DNA from: Fibrobacter succinogenes
Lineage (GTDB): Bacteria > Fibrobacterota > Fibrobacteria > Fibrobacterales > Fibrobacteraceae
DNA length: 41,300 nt
Assembly (NCBI GenBank): GCA_902791475.1
Contig: CADAWC010000036.1
Span: 1-41,300, forward strand
Direction: 5' to 3'
Below the pieces are notes generated by a model, which made no database searches, was not told the DNA's origin, and was given only the letters and a program-made list of their open reading frames with translations. Made by a program: the position numbers and the translations under genes. Shown in pieces: positions 30,716 through 38,256 of the stretch. How positions within the stretch are numbered: position 1 is the first letter of the stretch; each line of letters starts with the position of its first letter.

Positions 30716-30981
30716 TGCTAATAGGTGTTATAATCGCAGCAGTATGCGTCGCCGCAGTGGTGCTCCTAGTCACCGGAAACTACACGGCGTTTCTGTACAT
30801 GTTTGTGGCTGTGGTGACTTTCGCAGTAATATATGGTTCAATGATTTGGTGGCCGTCATTTGAATGTGAACAGAAAGTGGCCCCGTCCGGATACGAATGT
30901 ACTTGGGACTTCTTTGCCGGATGCCAAGTGAACATAGACGGTCGTTGGGTTCCATACGAGAAGTGGAGGGTGTTCGAATGA
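30715..30981 (+). CDS. Two-TM membrane protein with extracytoplasmic Cys
   Basis: 88 residues from ATG 30715. Two hydrophobic segments (VIIAAVCVAAVVLLVTG and FLYMFVAVVTFAVIYG) are followed by a polar domain with cysteines (FECEQKVAPSGYECTWDFFAGCQ). The stop overlaps the next start as ATGA. Unknown role. Confidence 0.55.
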   Translation: MLIGVIIAAVCVAAVVLLVTGNYTAFLYMFVAVVTFAVIYGSMIWWPSFECEQKVAPSGYECTWDFFAGCQVNIDGRWVPYEKWRVFE

Positions 30982-31403
30982 GTAACAAACTGAAAGCGCA
31001 CAGAATAGTAGGCTTAGATGAACAATGTGCTTCCGTTGACAATGATTACTACCTAAAGCCCGAAGCCGACAAGGTGATTGCGGAGAAAGATGCGGAAATC
31101 GCAAGACTGAAAGCGACACCAGAAGAAATAATGAAAGAAGTCTTTGACAAAGTGCTTATCTACCCGCACGACATGGTGCGACTCGAAGACGCATATCGCC
31201 TCGCAGTATCACTACGAAAAACAAGACGTGCATTGTGGTTGGCAAGGGGTGAACGGAACAGGGCTTTGGCTGCAATTGTTCATTGTCAAGGTGCTTGGCA
31301 CGATACACTTGACACAGGACGATCAGGAAAATTTTGGAATAAAGGCGGCAAGCTACTCAATGCGTCCAAAAAGTGTCGAGCGAAGGCGGAGGAATACAAA
31401 TGA
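30978..31403 (+). CDS. Accessory protein, MSxLK/IAxKD paralogue 1
   Basis: 141 residues from ATG 30978 (GGAGGG upstream). The first 50 residues, MSNKLKAHRIV then YYLKPEADKVIAEKDAEIAR, are shared with the 31400 and 34729 proteins. A helical domain follows (LEDAYRLAVSLRKTRRALWL) and a Lys/Gly-rich end. The IAEKDAEIARL helix looks like a short coiled coil. Unknown function. The stop overlaps the next start. Confidence 0.6.
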   Translation: MSNKLKAHRIVGLDEQCASVDNDYYLKPEADKVIAEKDAEIARLKATPEEIMKEVFDKVLIYPHDMVRLEDAYRLAVSLRKTRRALWLARGERNRALAAIVHCQGAWHDTLDTGRSGKFWNKGGKLLNASKKCRAKAEEYK

Positions 31404-31819
31404 GTAACGAACTGAAAGCATACAGATTTGTGCTTGCGACAGAAAACTCCAGCTTGGGCGGTGTAGTCTATAACTCGAACTATGTTTACGCAAAAGACGA
31501 CGTAGACGAACTTATAGCCAAGAAGGACGAAAAAATTAAGAATCTGAAACGTTCGCTGATTGTTGCTAGACACGCGGTCGCAAATGCAAGAGGAAAAAAA
31601 TGTTTCACACAAATACAGAACCAAAGTGGGAAAATTCAAAGAGGCAAAGTGATGTGTGAATTTTGCAAAAATTCAAAACCGCTTTTCGAAAGCAAGCACA
31701 CAGAAGTTTTTCTGTGCAAATCAGAATCAACAGGAAAGCCATCAATCGACATCATGCAGGGCGCTTACCATCTGGTTCTTGAAATCAATTTTTGCCCGAA
31801 ATGCGGTCACAAACTCTAG
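31400..31819 (+). CDS. Accessory protein, paralogue 2 fused to a zinc ribbon
   Basis: 139 residues from ATG 31400 (GGAGG upstream). The N-terminus repeats the family (MSNELKAYRFV, then DVDELIAKKDEKIKNLK). From residue about 84 a second module begins (MCEFCKNSKPLF) with its own ATG and AGAGG at 31651, so it may also be made alone. It holds CEFC and CPKC knuckles (zinc ribbon) around GKPSIDIMQGAYHLVLEI. That module has a relative at 32517..32918. Unknown function. Confidence 0.6.
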   Translation: MSNELKAYRFVLATENSSLGGVVYNSNYVYAKDDVDELIAKKDEKIKNLKRSLIVARHAVANARGKKCFTQIQNQSGKIQRGKVMCEFCKNSKPLFESKHTEVFLCKSESTGKPSIDIMQGAYHLVLEINFCPKCGHKL

Positions 31820-31825
31820 AAGAAA

Positions 31826-32005
31826 ATGGATATGGCAGAAACTGTTTTTAGATGTATCACTTGCAATACTGAAATGGCTGATTATCGCCATAAACAATTT
31901 CCAATTTGTAATGAATGCTTGAATATCATCAAGAGGCTTATAGCAGATAAGAAGTTGGAAGACGCCGCTGAAAAACTTGTTGCAAAAATAACGGAGAAAA
32001 AATGA
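31826..32005 (+). CDS. Small double-CxxC zinc protein
   Basis: 59 residues, ATG 31826 to TGA 32005. CITC and CNEC knuckles stand about 16 residues apart (FRCITCNTEMADYRHK, PICNECLNIIKRLI) and a helical tail follows (LEDAAEKLVAKITEKK). The stop overlaps the ATG of the next gene. It is one residue below a common length cut-off. Confidence 0.55.
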   Translation: MDMAETVFRCITCNTEMADYRHKQFPICNECLNIIKRLIADKKLEDAAEKLVAKITEKK

Positions 32006-32100
32006 AAACTTACATCACCATATTTTTCGGCAGCTTTTGTGGGTTCTGTTTTGGACATTTTATCATCGAGCTTGCAAAAGCGATTTGGAGGCATTTATGA
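32002..32100 (+). CDS. 32-residue single-pass membrane peptide
   Basis: ATG 32002 to TGA 32100, overlapping both neighbours. MKTYITIFFGSFCGFCFGHF followed by IIELAKAIWRHL: a Gly/Phe/Cys-rich membrane helix with a basic end. Overlap on both sides (ATGA at each end) supports real translation. Unknown role. Confidence 0.5.
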   Translation: MKTYITIFFGSFCGFCFGHFIIELAKAIWRHL

Positions 32101-32513
32101 AATTGATTTTAGAACTACCAGAAGAATTCCGCGAGCATTTCAATCGCGATAAATTCCAGGATTCTTTCATGCGTATTTGTGGCGATATAAACGAAATATA
32201 CAAGTCACACTGCAAGCCCGGTTTCGACTCGCTAGGCCTTTCCGGAAACCTCGAAAAGGAACTTGTGGACATCCTGAAAGAAGCATTTAAAAACGCTGAC
32301 AAACTTAATCAAGAGCGAAAGCGCTACGAAACAGCGACCTTTTACCGAATGATTTCCGAAAGCGAGTATTCTTCCGGATACGGCACAAACGGAGAAAACT
32401 GCATTGAAGATTTTGCATCTAATATCACATTCTGTCATACTCAAAACAAATACTGGAAACTCGTAAAAGGCGGCAAAACAATCGCTCGCGAAGCAATCTA
32501 CCTGGGAGAATAA
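32097..32513 (+). CDS. Accessory protein of unknown function
   Basis: 138 residues from ATG 32097, coupled to the membrane peptide by overlap. It is helical at first (LPEEFREHFNRDKFQDSFM) and has a mixed middle (ELVDILKEAFKNADKLNQER). The end is GNITFCHTQNKYWKLVKGGK-like (quoted part NKYWKLVKGGKTIAREAIYL). No family recognised. AT-richer than the late genes, as is most of 31400..33260. Confidence 0.5.
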   Translation: MKLILELPEEFREHFNRDKFQDSFMRICGDINEIYKSHCKPGFDSLGLSGNLEKELVDILKEAFKNADKLNQERKRYETATFYRMISESEYSSGYGTNGENCIEDFASNITFCHTQNKYWKLVKGGKTIAREAIYLGE

Positions 32514-32516
32514 ACA

Positions 32517-32918
32517 ATGGAAAAACGGAATCTATTCAGAGAATTTAAATACAAGCTTCTCGCCATCTTGACCGCAATACGCGGGAAAGAAATCGAATTT
32601 GCAGTCAAGCAAATAGAAAACTGGTTCAAAGGCGAAATCGTCAGCCAGAAAATCACCAACGCCGTTTACAGCTCCGACGTGTTTATGGAATTGTCCGATG
32701 ATTGGGACAAAAAAGAAACTGCAAAAATGGTCGAATCAACAAATTCAAAACCAACTTTCGCAGGAAACCAGATTGAAATTTCAATCAACAAACCAAGCGA
32801 ATCAGGAAAGCCTTCCATCGATATAAAACAAGGTGGATTTCATTCAGTATTTGAGGTTGAATCAAGCCAGGAATACGGTTTCAAATTGACAGAGGTAATT
32901 CATGAAAAAGCTTCTTAA
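32517..32918 (+). CDS. Accessory protein carrying a decayed copy of the zinc-ribbon module
   Basis: 133 residues. The N-terminal half is a Lys-rich helix (EIEFAVKQIENWFKGEIVSQ). The C-terminal part (SESGKPSIDIKQGGFHSVFE, then YGFKL) aligns with the 31400 protein (ESTGKPSIDIMQGAYHLVLE, then CGHKL), but its cysteines are gone (SQEYG in place of CPKCG). So this is either a metal-free variant or a degenerating copy. It overlaps the next gene by 17 bases. Confidence 0.5.
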   Translation: MEKRNLFREFKYKLLAILTAIRGKEIEFAVKQIENWFKGEIVSQKITNAVYSSDVFMELSDDWDKKETAKMVESTNSKPTFAGNQIEISINKPSESGKPSIDIKQGGFHSVFEVESSQEYGFKLTEVIHEKAS

Positions 32919-33258
32919 ACTTTATAAAATGTTTTACAGGCTGCTTCGCCTGAAAGCTTGGCAACGCCGTGAAATAGAAATACACAACAGGTCGGCGATC
33001 GTTCGAATTCTCAACAGCGCTTACAATGAATATTTCGCAGTCAAAACAGAGTTAAACGACTACAAAGAAGTAATGCTTCAATACAGAATCAACAGCCCGC
33101 TAGAATTACTCAAAGTTTTAGAAGGAGACACCCCAATAGTATGTAACGGCTCAAAAACCGAACTTCTAGCGTTGAAAAACCTTCTCGAACCGCAGTACAG
33201 ATGCCAAACAACAATCGAATCACTTTCGGAGAACACATGCCAAACTGGGAATCCTTAA
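32902..33258 (+). CDS. Small basic accessory protein
   Basis: 118 residues with GAGGT before ATG 32902. A strongly basic amphipathic start (KKLLKLYKMFYRLLRLKAWQ) may bind membrane or nucleic acid; a helical middle (YNEYFAVKTELNDYKEVML) and polar end follow. It overlaps the next gene. Unknown function. Confidence 0.45.
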   Translation: MKKLLKLYKMFYRLLRLKAWQRREIEIHNRSAIVRILNSAYNEYFAVKTELNDYKEVMLQYRINSPLELLKVLEGDTPIVCNGSKTELLALKNLLEPQYRCQTTIESLSENTCQTGNP

Positions 33259-33752
33259 TTGCACAGCGCACAGAAGCGCATCGCGACACATACAAGCCAT
33301 GCACCATCGAAGACGCCAGCGAGCGAAACATCAAGCTCACCCGCCAGGCATACGAGCGCACCGAGGCAGCCAAGGCAAAACACCGCGCGTGGAACAAGAC
33401 GCCTGCAGGCAAGGCCAGCTCAAAGCGTCGCACCGAAAAATATCGCAAGGCGCATCCGGATCGCATAGCTGCAAAACAACGCCGGTGGTATGCCGCGCAC
33501 AAAGACAATCTGGAATTCAAGGAGCAAAAGCGCGAACGCGACCGTCGTTACCGCGCAAAGCACATCGAAGAGCGGAGAGAATACGAGCGTAACCGGCGCG
33601 CAAAGAATCGCGGGGAATTCAACGAATACATGCGCATGTACCGCATCATGCACAAGACAAACAACACCAAGCTGAGCTGCGAAACTTACAACATCACGCT
33701 GCACGATATCGGCCAGATGACCGTGCACATCGTCACCACAAAAGCCGCATGA
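33237..33752 (+). CDS. Arg/Lys-rich DNA-binding-like protein
   Basis: 171 residues from ATG 33237 (GGAGA upstream; a start at 33201 is in frame but overlaps more and has no ribosome site). Highly basic, with tandem HPDRIAAKQRRWYAAHKDN-type elements (KYRKAHPDRIAAKQ, ERDRRYRAKHIEERREYE) like the repeats next to HNH domains in phage proteins. The C-terminal 35 residues are a different, beta-type segment (YNITLHDIGQMTVHIVT). No HNH residues seen, so I name only the likely nucleic-acid binding. Confidence 0.55.
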   Translation: MPNWESLIAQRTEAHRDTYKPCTIEDASERNIKLTRQAYERTEAAKAKHRAWNKTPAGKASSKRRTEKYRKAHPDRIAAKQRRWYAAHKDNLEFKEQKRERDRRYRAKHIEERREYERNRRAKNRGEFNEYMRMYRIMHKTNNTKLSCETYNITLHDIGQMTVHIVTTKAA

Positions 33753-33759
33753 GGGAACA

Positions 33760-33942
33760 ATGAAGGAAATCTTTGAAAAGCTCGCGCAAACCGTCTGCGA
33801 ATGCCTGACTAGGCTCACCGACGCATATTGCCGCTATGTCGACACCATCGTCAAGGACAGCGAAGAAGTCCGCGCCGCGCAAAAGTCGGCAGAGGAAGCC
33901 CGCAAGAGATTCTTCGAATCGACAAAGGGGAAAATATGCTAG
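33760..33942 (+). CDS. Small coiled-coil accessory protein
   Basis: 60 residues from ATG 33760. Helical all along (FEKLAQTVCECLTRLTDAY, then EVRAAQKSAEEARKRFFES). It overlaps the next gene's start by seven bases. Unknown function. Confidence 0.5.
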   Translation: MKEIFEKLAQTVCECLTRLTDAYCRYVDTIVKDSEEVRAAQKSAEEARKRFFESTKGKIC

Positions 33943-34133
33943 ACGAATGCAGGCCCGCCGCCGATTACATTATGGCCCACACGTCCAGATTCCACGAGCG
34001 CACGGCGCAAGACGTCAAGCCCGAACAGTTGCTGAAAACCTGTTGCCGATGCGGACGCCGGTTCCTGAAATGGCAGATGGCGCACGTCGGCGACGAAACC
34101 TACAAATGCGTTCAATGCCTGGGGATTGCCTAA
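33936..34133 (+). CDS. Small zinc-knuckle protein
   Basis: 65 residues from ATG 33936 with GGGG upstream. A helical start (ADYIMAHTSRFHERTAQDV) and then CCRCGRRFLKWQMAHVGDE and CVQC form a clear CxxC-n-CxxC ribbon. The stop overlaps the next ATG (TAATG). It is the third or fourth tiny zinc protein in this operon. Confidence 0.55.
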   Translation: MLDECRPAADYIMAHTSRFHERTAQDVKPEQLLKTCCRCGRRFLKWQMAHVGDETYKCVQCLGIA

Positions 34134-34537
34134 TGAATATAATCCTATCGATAAAGCCCAAATGGGCCGAGAAAATCTACAGCGGAGAAAAGAAAATTGA
34201 ATGGCGTAAAACGTGCCCTTCAACAGTCAACGAAGGCGCAAAAGTTTACATCTACGAAACCGCTCCCATTTGCAAAGTTACAGGACGTTTCACTTATATC
34301 GGAAGCACGAAAGTTGATGCAAAAAACTTGGATTTGTCCTACGAATTCACATACGATTCAATTTGCGTTCGGGCCGGATGCGTTAAACCAGAAGACTTAC
34401 TAAAATACCAAGGAAACAGAGCTTCGCTTAAAGGCTGGAAAATATACACCTTCGAAAAATTCAGCGAGCCAAAAACATTAAAAGAATTCGGCCTGAAACG
34501 CCCGCCGCAAAGCTGGTGCTATACTGAACACGAATAA
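34133..34537 (+). CDS. ASCH-domain protein
   Basis: 134 residues from ATG 34133. The start NIILSIKPKWAEKIYSGEKK followed by IEWRKTCP is the ASCH (PUA-like) signature: ILSIKP..A..I..G.K..E.R. A beta barrel follows (KVYIYETAPICKVTGRF, then WKIYTFEKFSEPKTLKEFG). ASCH domains bind RNA and some act on modified nucleosides. In a phage it could act on modified bases or host RNA; that is inference. It is the last gene before the insertion element. Confidence 0.8.
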   Translation: MNIILSIKPKWAEKIYSGEKKIEWRKTCPSTVNEGAKVYIYETAPICKVTGRFTYIGSTKVDAKNLDLSYEFTYDSICVRAGCVKPEDLLKYQGNRASLKGWKIYTFEKFSEPKTLKEFGLKRPPQSWCYTEHE

Positions 34538-34574
34538 AATTGTATATTTAAAAGAACTGGAGATTTTATGCCAA

Positions 34575-34599
34575 GGCTATGTCCACCCAAAGTGTTGCT
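34575..34599 (+). repeat. Left inverted repeat of the IS1595-like element
   Basis: GGCTATGTCCACCCAAAGTG then TTGCT; identical to the right end in inverse over 25 bases. It lies four bases past an orphan start (GGAG, then ATG 34568). Confidence 0.85.
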
Positions 34600-34728
34600 G
34601 ACCGACAAAAACGACCAAAATTGGCTAAAACAGCATTTAACCCACAGACCCCCTAAATTGCTATATTTGTATTGAAAAATGTAGTTTATGGGGTGAGTGA
34701 ATTAGATAAGGAGAAAGGAGAAACGTCT

Positions 34729-35094
34729 ATGAGCGACCTGAAATTTTATGTGATGCCATCAGAACCCAATATACTCGGTCAGCTACTTGGTCAAACTATT
34801 GTTGGGCAAACCTACTACCTCAAGTCCGAAGCCGACGAGGTGATTGCGAAGAAGGATGCAAAAATCCTCGCCCTTGATGCCGAAGTATTTAAGCAAAAGC
34901 ATCGCACAGAACTGTTCTTGGACGAACGCAATTATGCAGAAACTCAACTCCGTCACTACAAATCCGAAGCCGACAAATTGCTCTCTTGCTTGAAAAGCCT
35001 CGTAATGAGCGACCTTATTAAGGACTGCCCGGAGAAGACATCCGCCATCGAAATCATAAAAGCGTATGATAATGGGAATGACAAGGAGAACTAA
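34729..35094 (+). CDS. IS passenger gene, MSxLK/IAxKD paralogue 3
   Basis: 121 residues from ATG 34729 with AGGAGAAAGGAG upstream. The N-terminus (MSDLKFYVMPSEP, then YYLKSEADEVIAKKDAKILAL) is clearly related to the phage proteins at 30978 (YYLKPEADKVIAEKDAEIARL) and 31400. The rest is a long helix (LFLDERNYAETQLRHYKSEA) with a C-terminal segment rich in Lys and Asp. The gene is inside the IS ends, so it moves with it. Such cargo is known for the IS1595 family, but phage-gene cargo is notable. Confidence 0.65.
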   Translation: MSDLKFYVMPSEPNILGQLLGQTIVGQTYYLKSEADEVIAKKDAKILALDAEVFKQKHRTELFLDERNYAETQLRHYKSEADKLLSCLKSLVMSDLIKDCPEKTSAIEIIKAYDNGNDKEN

Positions 35095-35107
35095 ATGTTC
35101 TAATCTA

Positions 35108-36163
35108 TTATGCCACCAGTGGCAACGGAATTGCCGGTCTATCCATGTAAGTCCATTTAGAGTCATCGTAGATGGCGACAGCGTTGTGCTTCGCCCAGTT
35201 GGACTCTTTGAGGTGGAAATCGCCATCGGCGTAGTTCCTTAGATTGTGCCATACCAGATAGTTGTTGAGGTACTTGGTGGCTACCCCGTGGAAGCGCACC
35301 ATGAAGGACTTCAGCTGGCTATGGTAGCCGTTGATGTGCTGGATGCCCAGAGTGCCGTTCGTGCGGCGGTTGGACTTCAACTGCAAGAGGTTGATTTCCT
35401 CCTGTTCAGCGAAGCCCACATAGCTGTTCAGCTTATCGGTGCAGAGCACCGCATCGGGAGCAATCTTGCCACCAAACACGCTGGTAATGCTGGCGACAGA
35501 CGCCCTACCGAGATTAGCAATCTTCGCGATGGACTTGCCATCACGATTAACCGCGCACGGCACGCAGACCTTTTCCAATGATATTCCACGCTTCTTGGAA
35601 CGCTCACCGCGTAGATGCGGTTCTCTCGGCATGGTAAAGCGTTCGCTGTTGCTGTGGTTGCCCTTGAAGGAAATACGGAAGAAGGTCTCGTCGGCCTCCA
35701 CGATGCCGTCCAGCTTGACTTTGGCCTGCATTTCCTGCAAGGCATCAAGTATCTTGTGACGGAGGAAGAAGGCTGCGTTCTTGGAAATCTTGCACTCGTA
35801 GGCGGATGCGCGGACGGTCATGCCGTGCATCATGCAATGCACATACTTCATGTAGGTTTCCAAGTCCAGCTTGGCTCCGTGGAAGATGGTGCGGGTGGCG
35901 TAGGTGAAAGTCTTGCCACAGCCCTTGCAGATGAAACGCTGGTGGCCGGTCTTGGTCTTGCCGTTCTTCTTGCAGTCAACGAGACCGCAGTGAGGACAGA
36001 ACACGCCATCATGGAAGCGGTACTTGTCGAGGAACTCTTCCATGCCGGTAGCATCGATAATCTCAGTCATCTTTGTAGGCATACCGAGCATCTGCATGAA
36101 ACGCATCTTGTCCTGTTTGGACAAGGTGTTGTACATCTGGAAGACGACATTGACTTCTGACAT
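35108..36163 (-). CDS. IS1595-family transposase
   Basis: 351 residues from ATG 36163 with GGAGG upstream. An N-terminal zinc ribbon (CPHCG and CKGCGKTF) is followed by the ISXO2-like catalytic domain: VEADETFF (first Asp), VLCTDKLNSYVGF (second Asp), and HINGYHSQLKSFMVRF with YLNNYLVWHNL, where the usual third acidic residue is Asn or His, as in some IS1595 groups. Full length, so likely active. It faces the passenger gene. Confidence 0.9.
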   Translation of the reverse strand: MSEVNVVFQMYNTLSKQDKMRFMQMLGMPTKMTEIIDATGMEEFLDKYRFHDGVFCPHCGLVDCKKNGKTKTGHQRFICKGCGKTFTYATRTIFHGAKLDLETYMKYVHCMMHGMTVRASAYECKISKNAAFFLRHKILDALQEMQAKVKLDGIVEADETFFRISFKGNHSNSERFTMPREPHLRGERSKKRGISLEKVCVPCAVNRDGKSIAKIANLGRASVASITSVFGGKIAPDAVLCTDKLNSYVGFAEQEEINLLQLKSNRRTNGTLGIQHINGYHSQLKSFMVRFHGVATKYLNNYLVWHNLRNYADGDFHLKESNWAKHNAVAIYDDSKWTYMDRPAIPLPLVA

Positions 36164-36301
36164 TGGACTTTCCTCCTTATAGCCTACCAAATATAGCAAA
36201 ATGGAGTGTCAGTTTATGACATAGAAGTCTAATTTGTAAATTTTATTAAACAAAACTGTCTAATTGGTAAAATTAGGCGAATTTCGGCATTTTACGACCG
36301 A

Positions 36302-36326
36302 AGCAACACTTTGGGTGGACATAGCC
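36302..36326 (-). repeat. Right inverted repeat of the IS1595-like element
   Basis: On the minus strand it reads GGCTATGTCCACCCAAAGTG then TTGCT, identical to the left end. It is 83 bases upstream of the integrase start. Confidence 0.85.
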
Positions 36327-36408
36327 TATATTGTTGCAAAACCTGCCTAGATACCAAAAAGACACCACCGACCGGCACCAGAGGTCACCACTTTTTCAGG
36401 AGCGAATC

Positions 36409-37434
36409 ATGGCCACGACATACTCGATCCAGCAGCGAAAGAAGGCCCAGGGAATCATGACCTGGTATCTGAGAACGTGCCGCGACGGCAAGCAGACGTT
36501 CGAAAGCCTGCACACGACAAAGAAGGGTGAAGCGATGCAGATTCTGCAATCGCTCCGGACAAAGCTCGCAATGCCCACAGCTCCGAATTCTGCCGACAAG
36601 GGCATCGACGAAATGGCCCTCGACTGGCTCCGGCAGATCGACGTGGCTTTCGGCAGTGACGGCCGGACCTACATGGCATACGTGTCGCGCATCAAGAAGT
36701 GGCGAACCTGGTGCCGCGAAAACGGCGTGCGCAAGCATTCGGAATTCACTGCAGAGGAAGCTTACAGATTCGTGCAGCAGCTTGCCGCGAAGCTGTCGCC
36801 GAAGACCGTTTTGGAAATCGTGAAGGTCGTCAAGAAGTGCAGGGAATGGAACATCGACACTTTCGATTTGAAAGATTTCAATCCGTTCAAGTCGGTCAAG
36901 ACGCCGAAGCTGAAAAACGGCCGTAAGGAATTCTGGACAAGCGAGGAATTGAAGAGCATACTTGCAGCGGCCCCGTCGCCTTCATTCCGTGCGCTGTGGG
37001 GCCTTATGGCATACGCAGGGCTACGATTTAGCGAAGCGCGCAATTTACGGGCTCAGAACGCACAGAACGGCGTCATTCGGGTCATCAATGGGAAAGGCGG
37101 CAAGGATGCCGAACTTCCGATCTCGTCGAAGCTGTCGGCGCTAATTGGGCCGTACCTGAAAAATGACGGGCTACTGATTCCGGAAAAAGATGTGCCGCTC
37201 CGGAGCGACCACGCCATCATCGGGCTAAAGGTCGCCTGCGGAATCGCGGGAATCACGACCGGCGAAATAAGCCATCACAAGCTCAGGCACAGCTTCGCGA
37301 GCGAGCTGTTGCGCAAGCAGACAAACCCGCGCACGGTCCAGGAGCTGATGCGGCACAGCTCCATCGACACGCTATTCAACTATTACGCGCACGTGTTGCG
37401 TTCCGACCTGGCAGACGCCGTCGAGAAGATATAA
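36409..37434 (+). CDS. int: Tyrosine integrase
   Basis: 341 residues from ATG 36409 with AGGAG upstream; an open frame extends further up to the IS end but has no better start. The N-terminal arm and core-binding domain is typical (MATTYSIQQRKKAQG, TYMAYVSRIKKWRTWCREN). The catalytic residues are visible: Arg206 in AGLRFSEARNL, the beta-hairpin Lys in NGKGGKDAELP, His290/Arg293 in HHKLRHSFA, His316 in MRHSSIDT and Tyr325/326 in NYYAHVLR. It integrates the phage. The IS sits directly upstream and may affect expression. A hairpin follows the stop. Confidence 0.92.
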   Translation: MATTYSIQQRKKAQGIMTWYLRTCRDGKQTFESLHTTKKGEAMQILQSLRTKLAMPTAPNSADKGIDEMALDWLRQIDVAFGSDGRTYMAYVSRIKKWRTWCRENGVRKHSEFTAEEAYRFVQQLAAKLSPKTVLEIVKVVKKCREWNIDTFDLKDFNPFKSVKTPKLKNGRKEFWTSEELKSILAAAPSPSFRALWGLMAYAGLRFSEARNLRAQNAQNGVIRVINGKGGKDAELPISSKLSALIGPYLKNDGLLIPEKDVPLRSDHAIIGLKVACGIAGITTGEISHHKLRHSFASELLRKQTNPRTVQELMRHSSIDTLFNYYAHVLRSDLADAVEKI

Positions 37435-37439
37435 AGAAA

Positions 37440-37458
37440 GCCCGCGATTCACGCGGGC
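37440..37458. terminator. Hairpin after integrase
   Basis: GCCCGCG-ATTCA-CGCGGGC, a perfect 7-bp stem starting six bases after the integrase stop. The plus side has CTTCT after it and the minus side TTTCTTTA, so it may end transcripts from both directions. Confidence 0.7.
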
Positions 37459-37680
37459 CTTCTAGTCTCTACTCGCACGCTGCAAGGCGACTACGGATGC
37501 AGCGCAAAGCCATTTACACTGTTGGCTCAGGTTCTTATGTTGGCACCCACCGAATTTACGTGCCTGGTATGTAGCCACGAACAAATATACATTATTTTCA
37601 AAAAAAATCCAAACAAAAAAAAACATCTAAAAAGAAGACGGCCAGCATTTCTGCCAGCCGCCTGTTTTATATGGCCCGCA
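37459..37680. other. Intergenic region between integrase and lysis-type genes, candidate attP
   Basis: About 220 bases with no supported gene. An attP is expected next to int, but I can see no tRNA-type sequence or clear core. A minus-strand terminator lies at its right side. Confidence 0.35.
37638..37662 (-). terminator. Terminator of the leftward late operon
   Basis: On the minus strand GGCGGCTGGCA and TGCTGGCCGTC pair (with G-U pairs), followed by TTCTTTTTAGATGTTTTTTT. It stands 19 bases past the stop of the last small lysis-region gene and would end the late operon. Confidence 0.75.
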
Positions 37681-37911
37681 CTAGACCATGCCAGGAACGG
37701 TTTTCGATGCCTTCGCAGCCATCGATTCGCCATTGCTCGGCATGATTTCTTTCAGGCACCGGACGCTCTTGAGCACGTCTTTGATGCCATCGAGAACCAT
37801 GTGGTCTTTGATGCGGCCGCCATCCTGGTCAACCTGGTCGTTCAGGTCTTCAAGGTGACGGCAGAGCGTCTTTTCGGTCCGCTCCAGGACCGCCTTCATT
37901 CTGTCAGTCAT
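37681..37911 (-). CDS. Small helical protein, last gene of late operon
   Basis: 76 residues; its ATG overlaps the previous stop (TAATG). Helical (MKAVLERTEKTLCRHLEDLN, GGRIKDHMVLDGIKDVLKSV). No family recognised. Position after the peptidase genes suggests a virion or lysis accessory function. Confidence 0.55.
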   Translation of the reverse strand: MTDRMKAVLERTEKTLCRHLEDLNDQVDQDGGRIKDHMVLDGIKDVLKSVRCLKEIMPSNGESMAAKASKTVPGMV

Positions 37912-38243
37912 TACGCAACCTCCTTGACGCCTTGCATCTTCGCAAGCAACGCCGGAACGTCGTCACTGGTGAATGAGAATCCGAAATAAGACACTTTCGG
38001 AACGTTGGCAAACGCCAGATCGAGAGCGGCTTTCGCGGAATCAAGATTCACCATGTTGTCGACGAGAATTCCGGACATTTCCATCCACGGCTTGACTTTG
38101 TTCACAAGCGCACCAGGATTGCTTTTGAGTGCTCCGAGAGCAGCGAAACCGAGAAAGCGGTCGCTCATCTTCGGGATGGTTGCTACCTGGTCGGCCATGA
38201 AGCCGATGAAGCCGTCTACAGCTTTTTCGAGCGAAATCTGCAT
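37911..38243 (-). CDS. Conserved small phage protein
   Basis: 110 residues; GAGGT upstream of ATG 38243. Helical start (ISLEKAVDGFIGFMADQVAT), a middle FLGFAALGALKSNPGALVNK, and an end with FSFTSDDVPALLAKMQGV. I do not recognise a family. It is coupled to its neighbour by overlap. Confidence 0.55.
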   Translation of the reverse strand: MQISLEKAVDGFIGFMADQVATIPKMSDRFLGFAALGALKSNPGALVNKVKPWMEMSGILVDNMVNLDSAKAALDLAFANVPKVSYFGFSFTSDDVPALLAKMQGVKEVA

Positions 38244-38256
38244 GGGCTACCTCTTT

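Larger units (their letters stand above)
34575..36326 (+). mobile_element. IS1595-family insertion sequence with passenger gene
   Basis: A 1752-base element bounded by perfect 25-base inverted repeats (GGCTATGTCCACCCAAAGTG plus TTGCT at 34575..34599 and inverted at 36302..36326). An extra A/T pair outside makes 26. Inside are a rightward passenger gene (34729..35094) and a leftward transposase (35108..36163), convergent. The eight bases on either side (TATGCCAA and TATATTGT) do not match, so there is no 8-base target duplication; a deletion or recombination next to the element is possible. It sits between the early operon and the integrase gene. Confidence 0.85.

Noticed and set aside
34567..36334. 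Target-site duplication of the IS
   Set aside because: TATGCCAA and TATATTGT differ in most positions.
37459..37680. attP core next to integrase
   Set aside because: Expected by position, but I found no tRNA 3' end, no long repeat and no core that could be defended.
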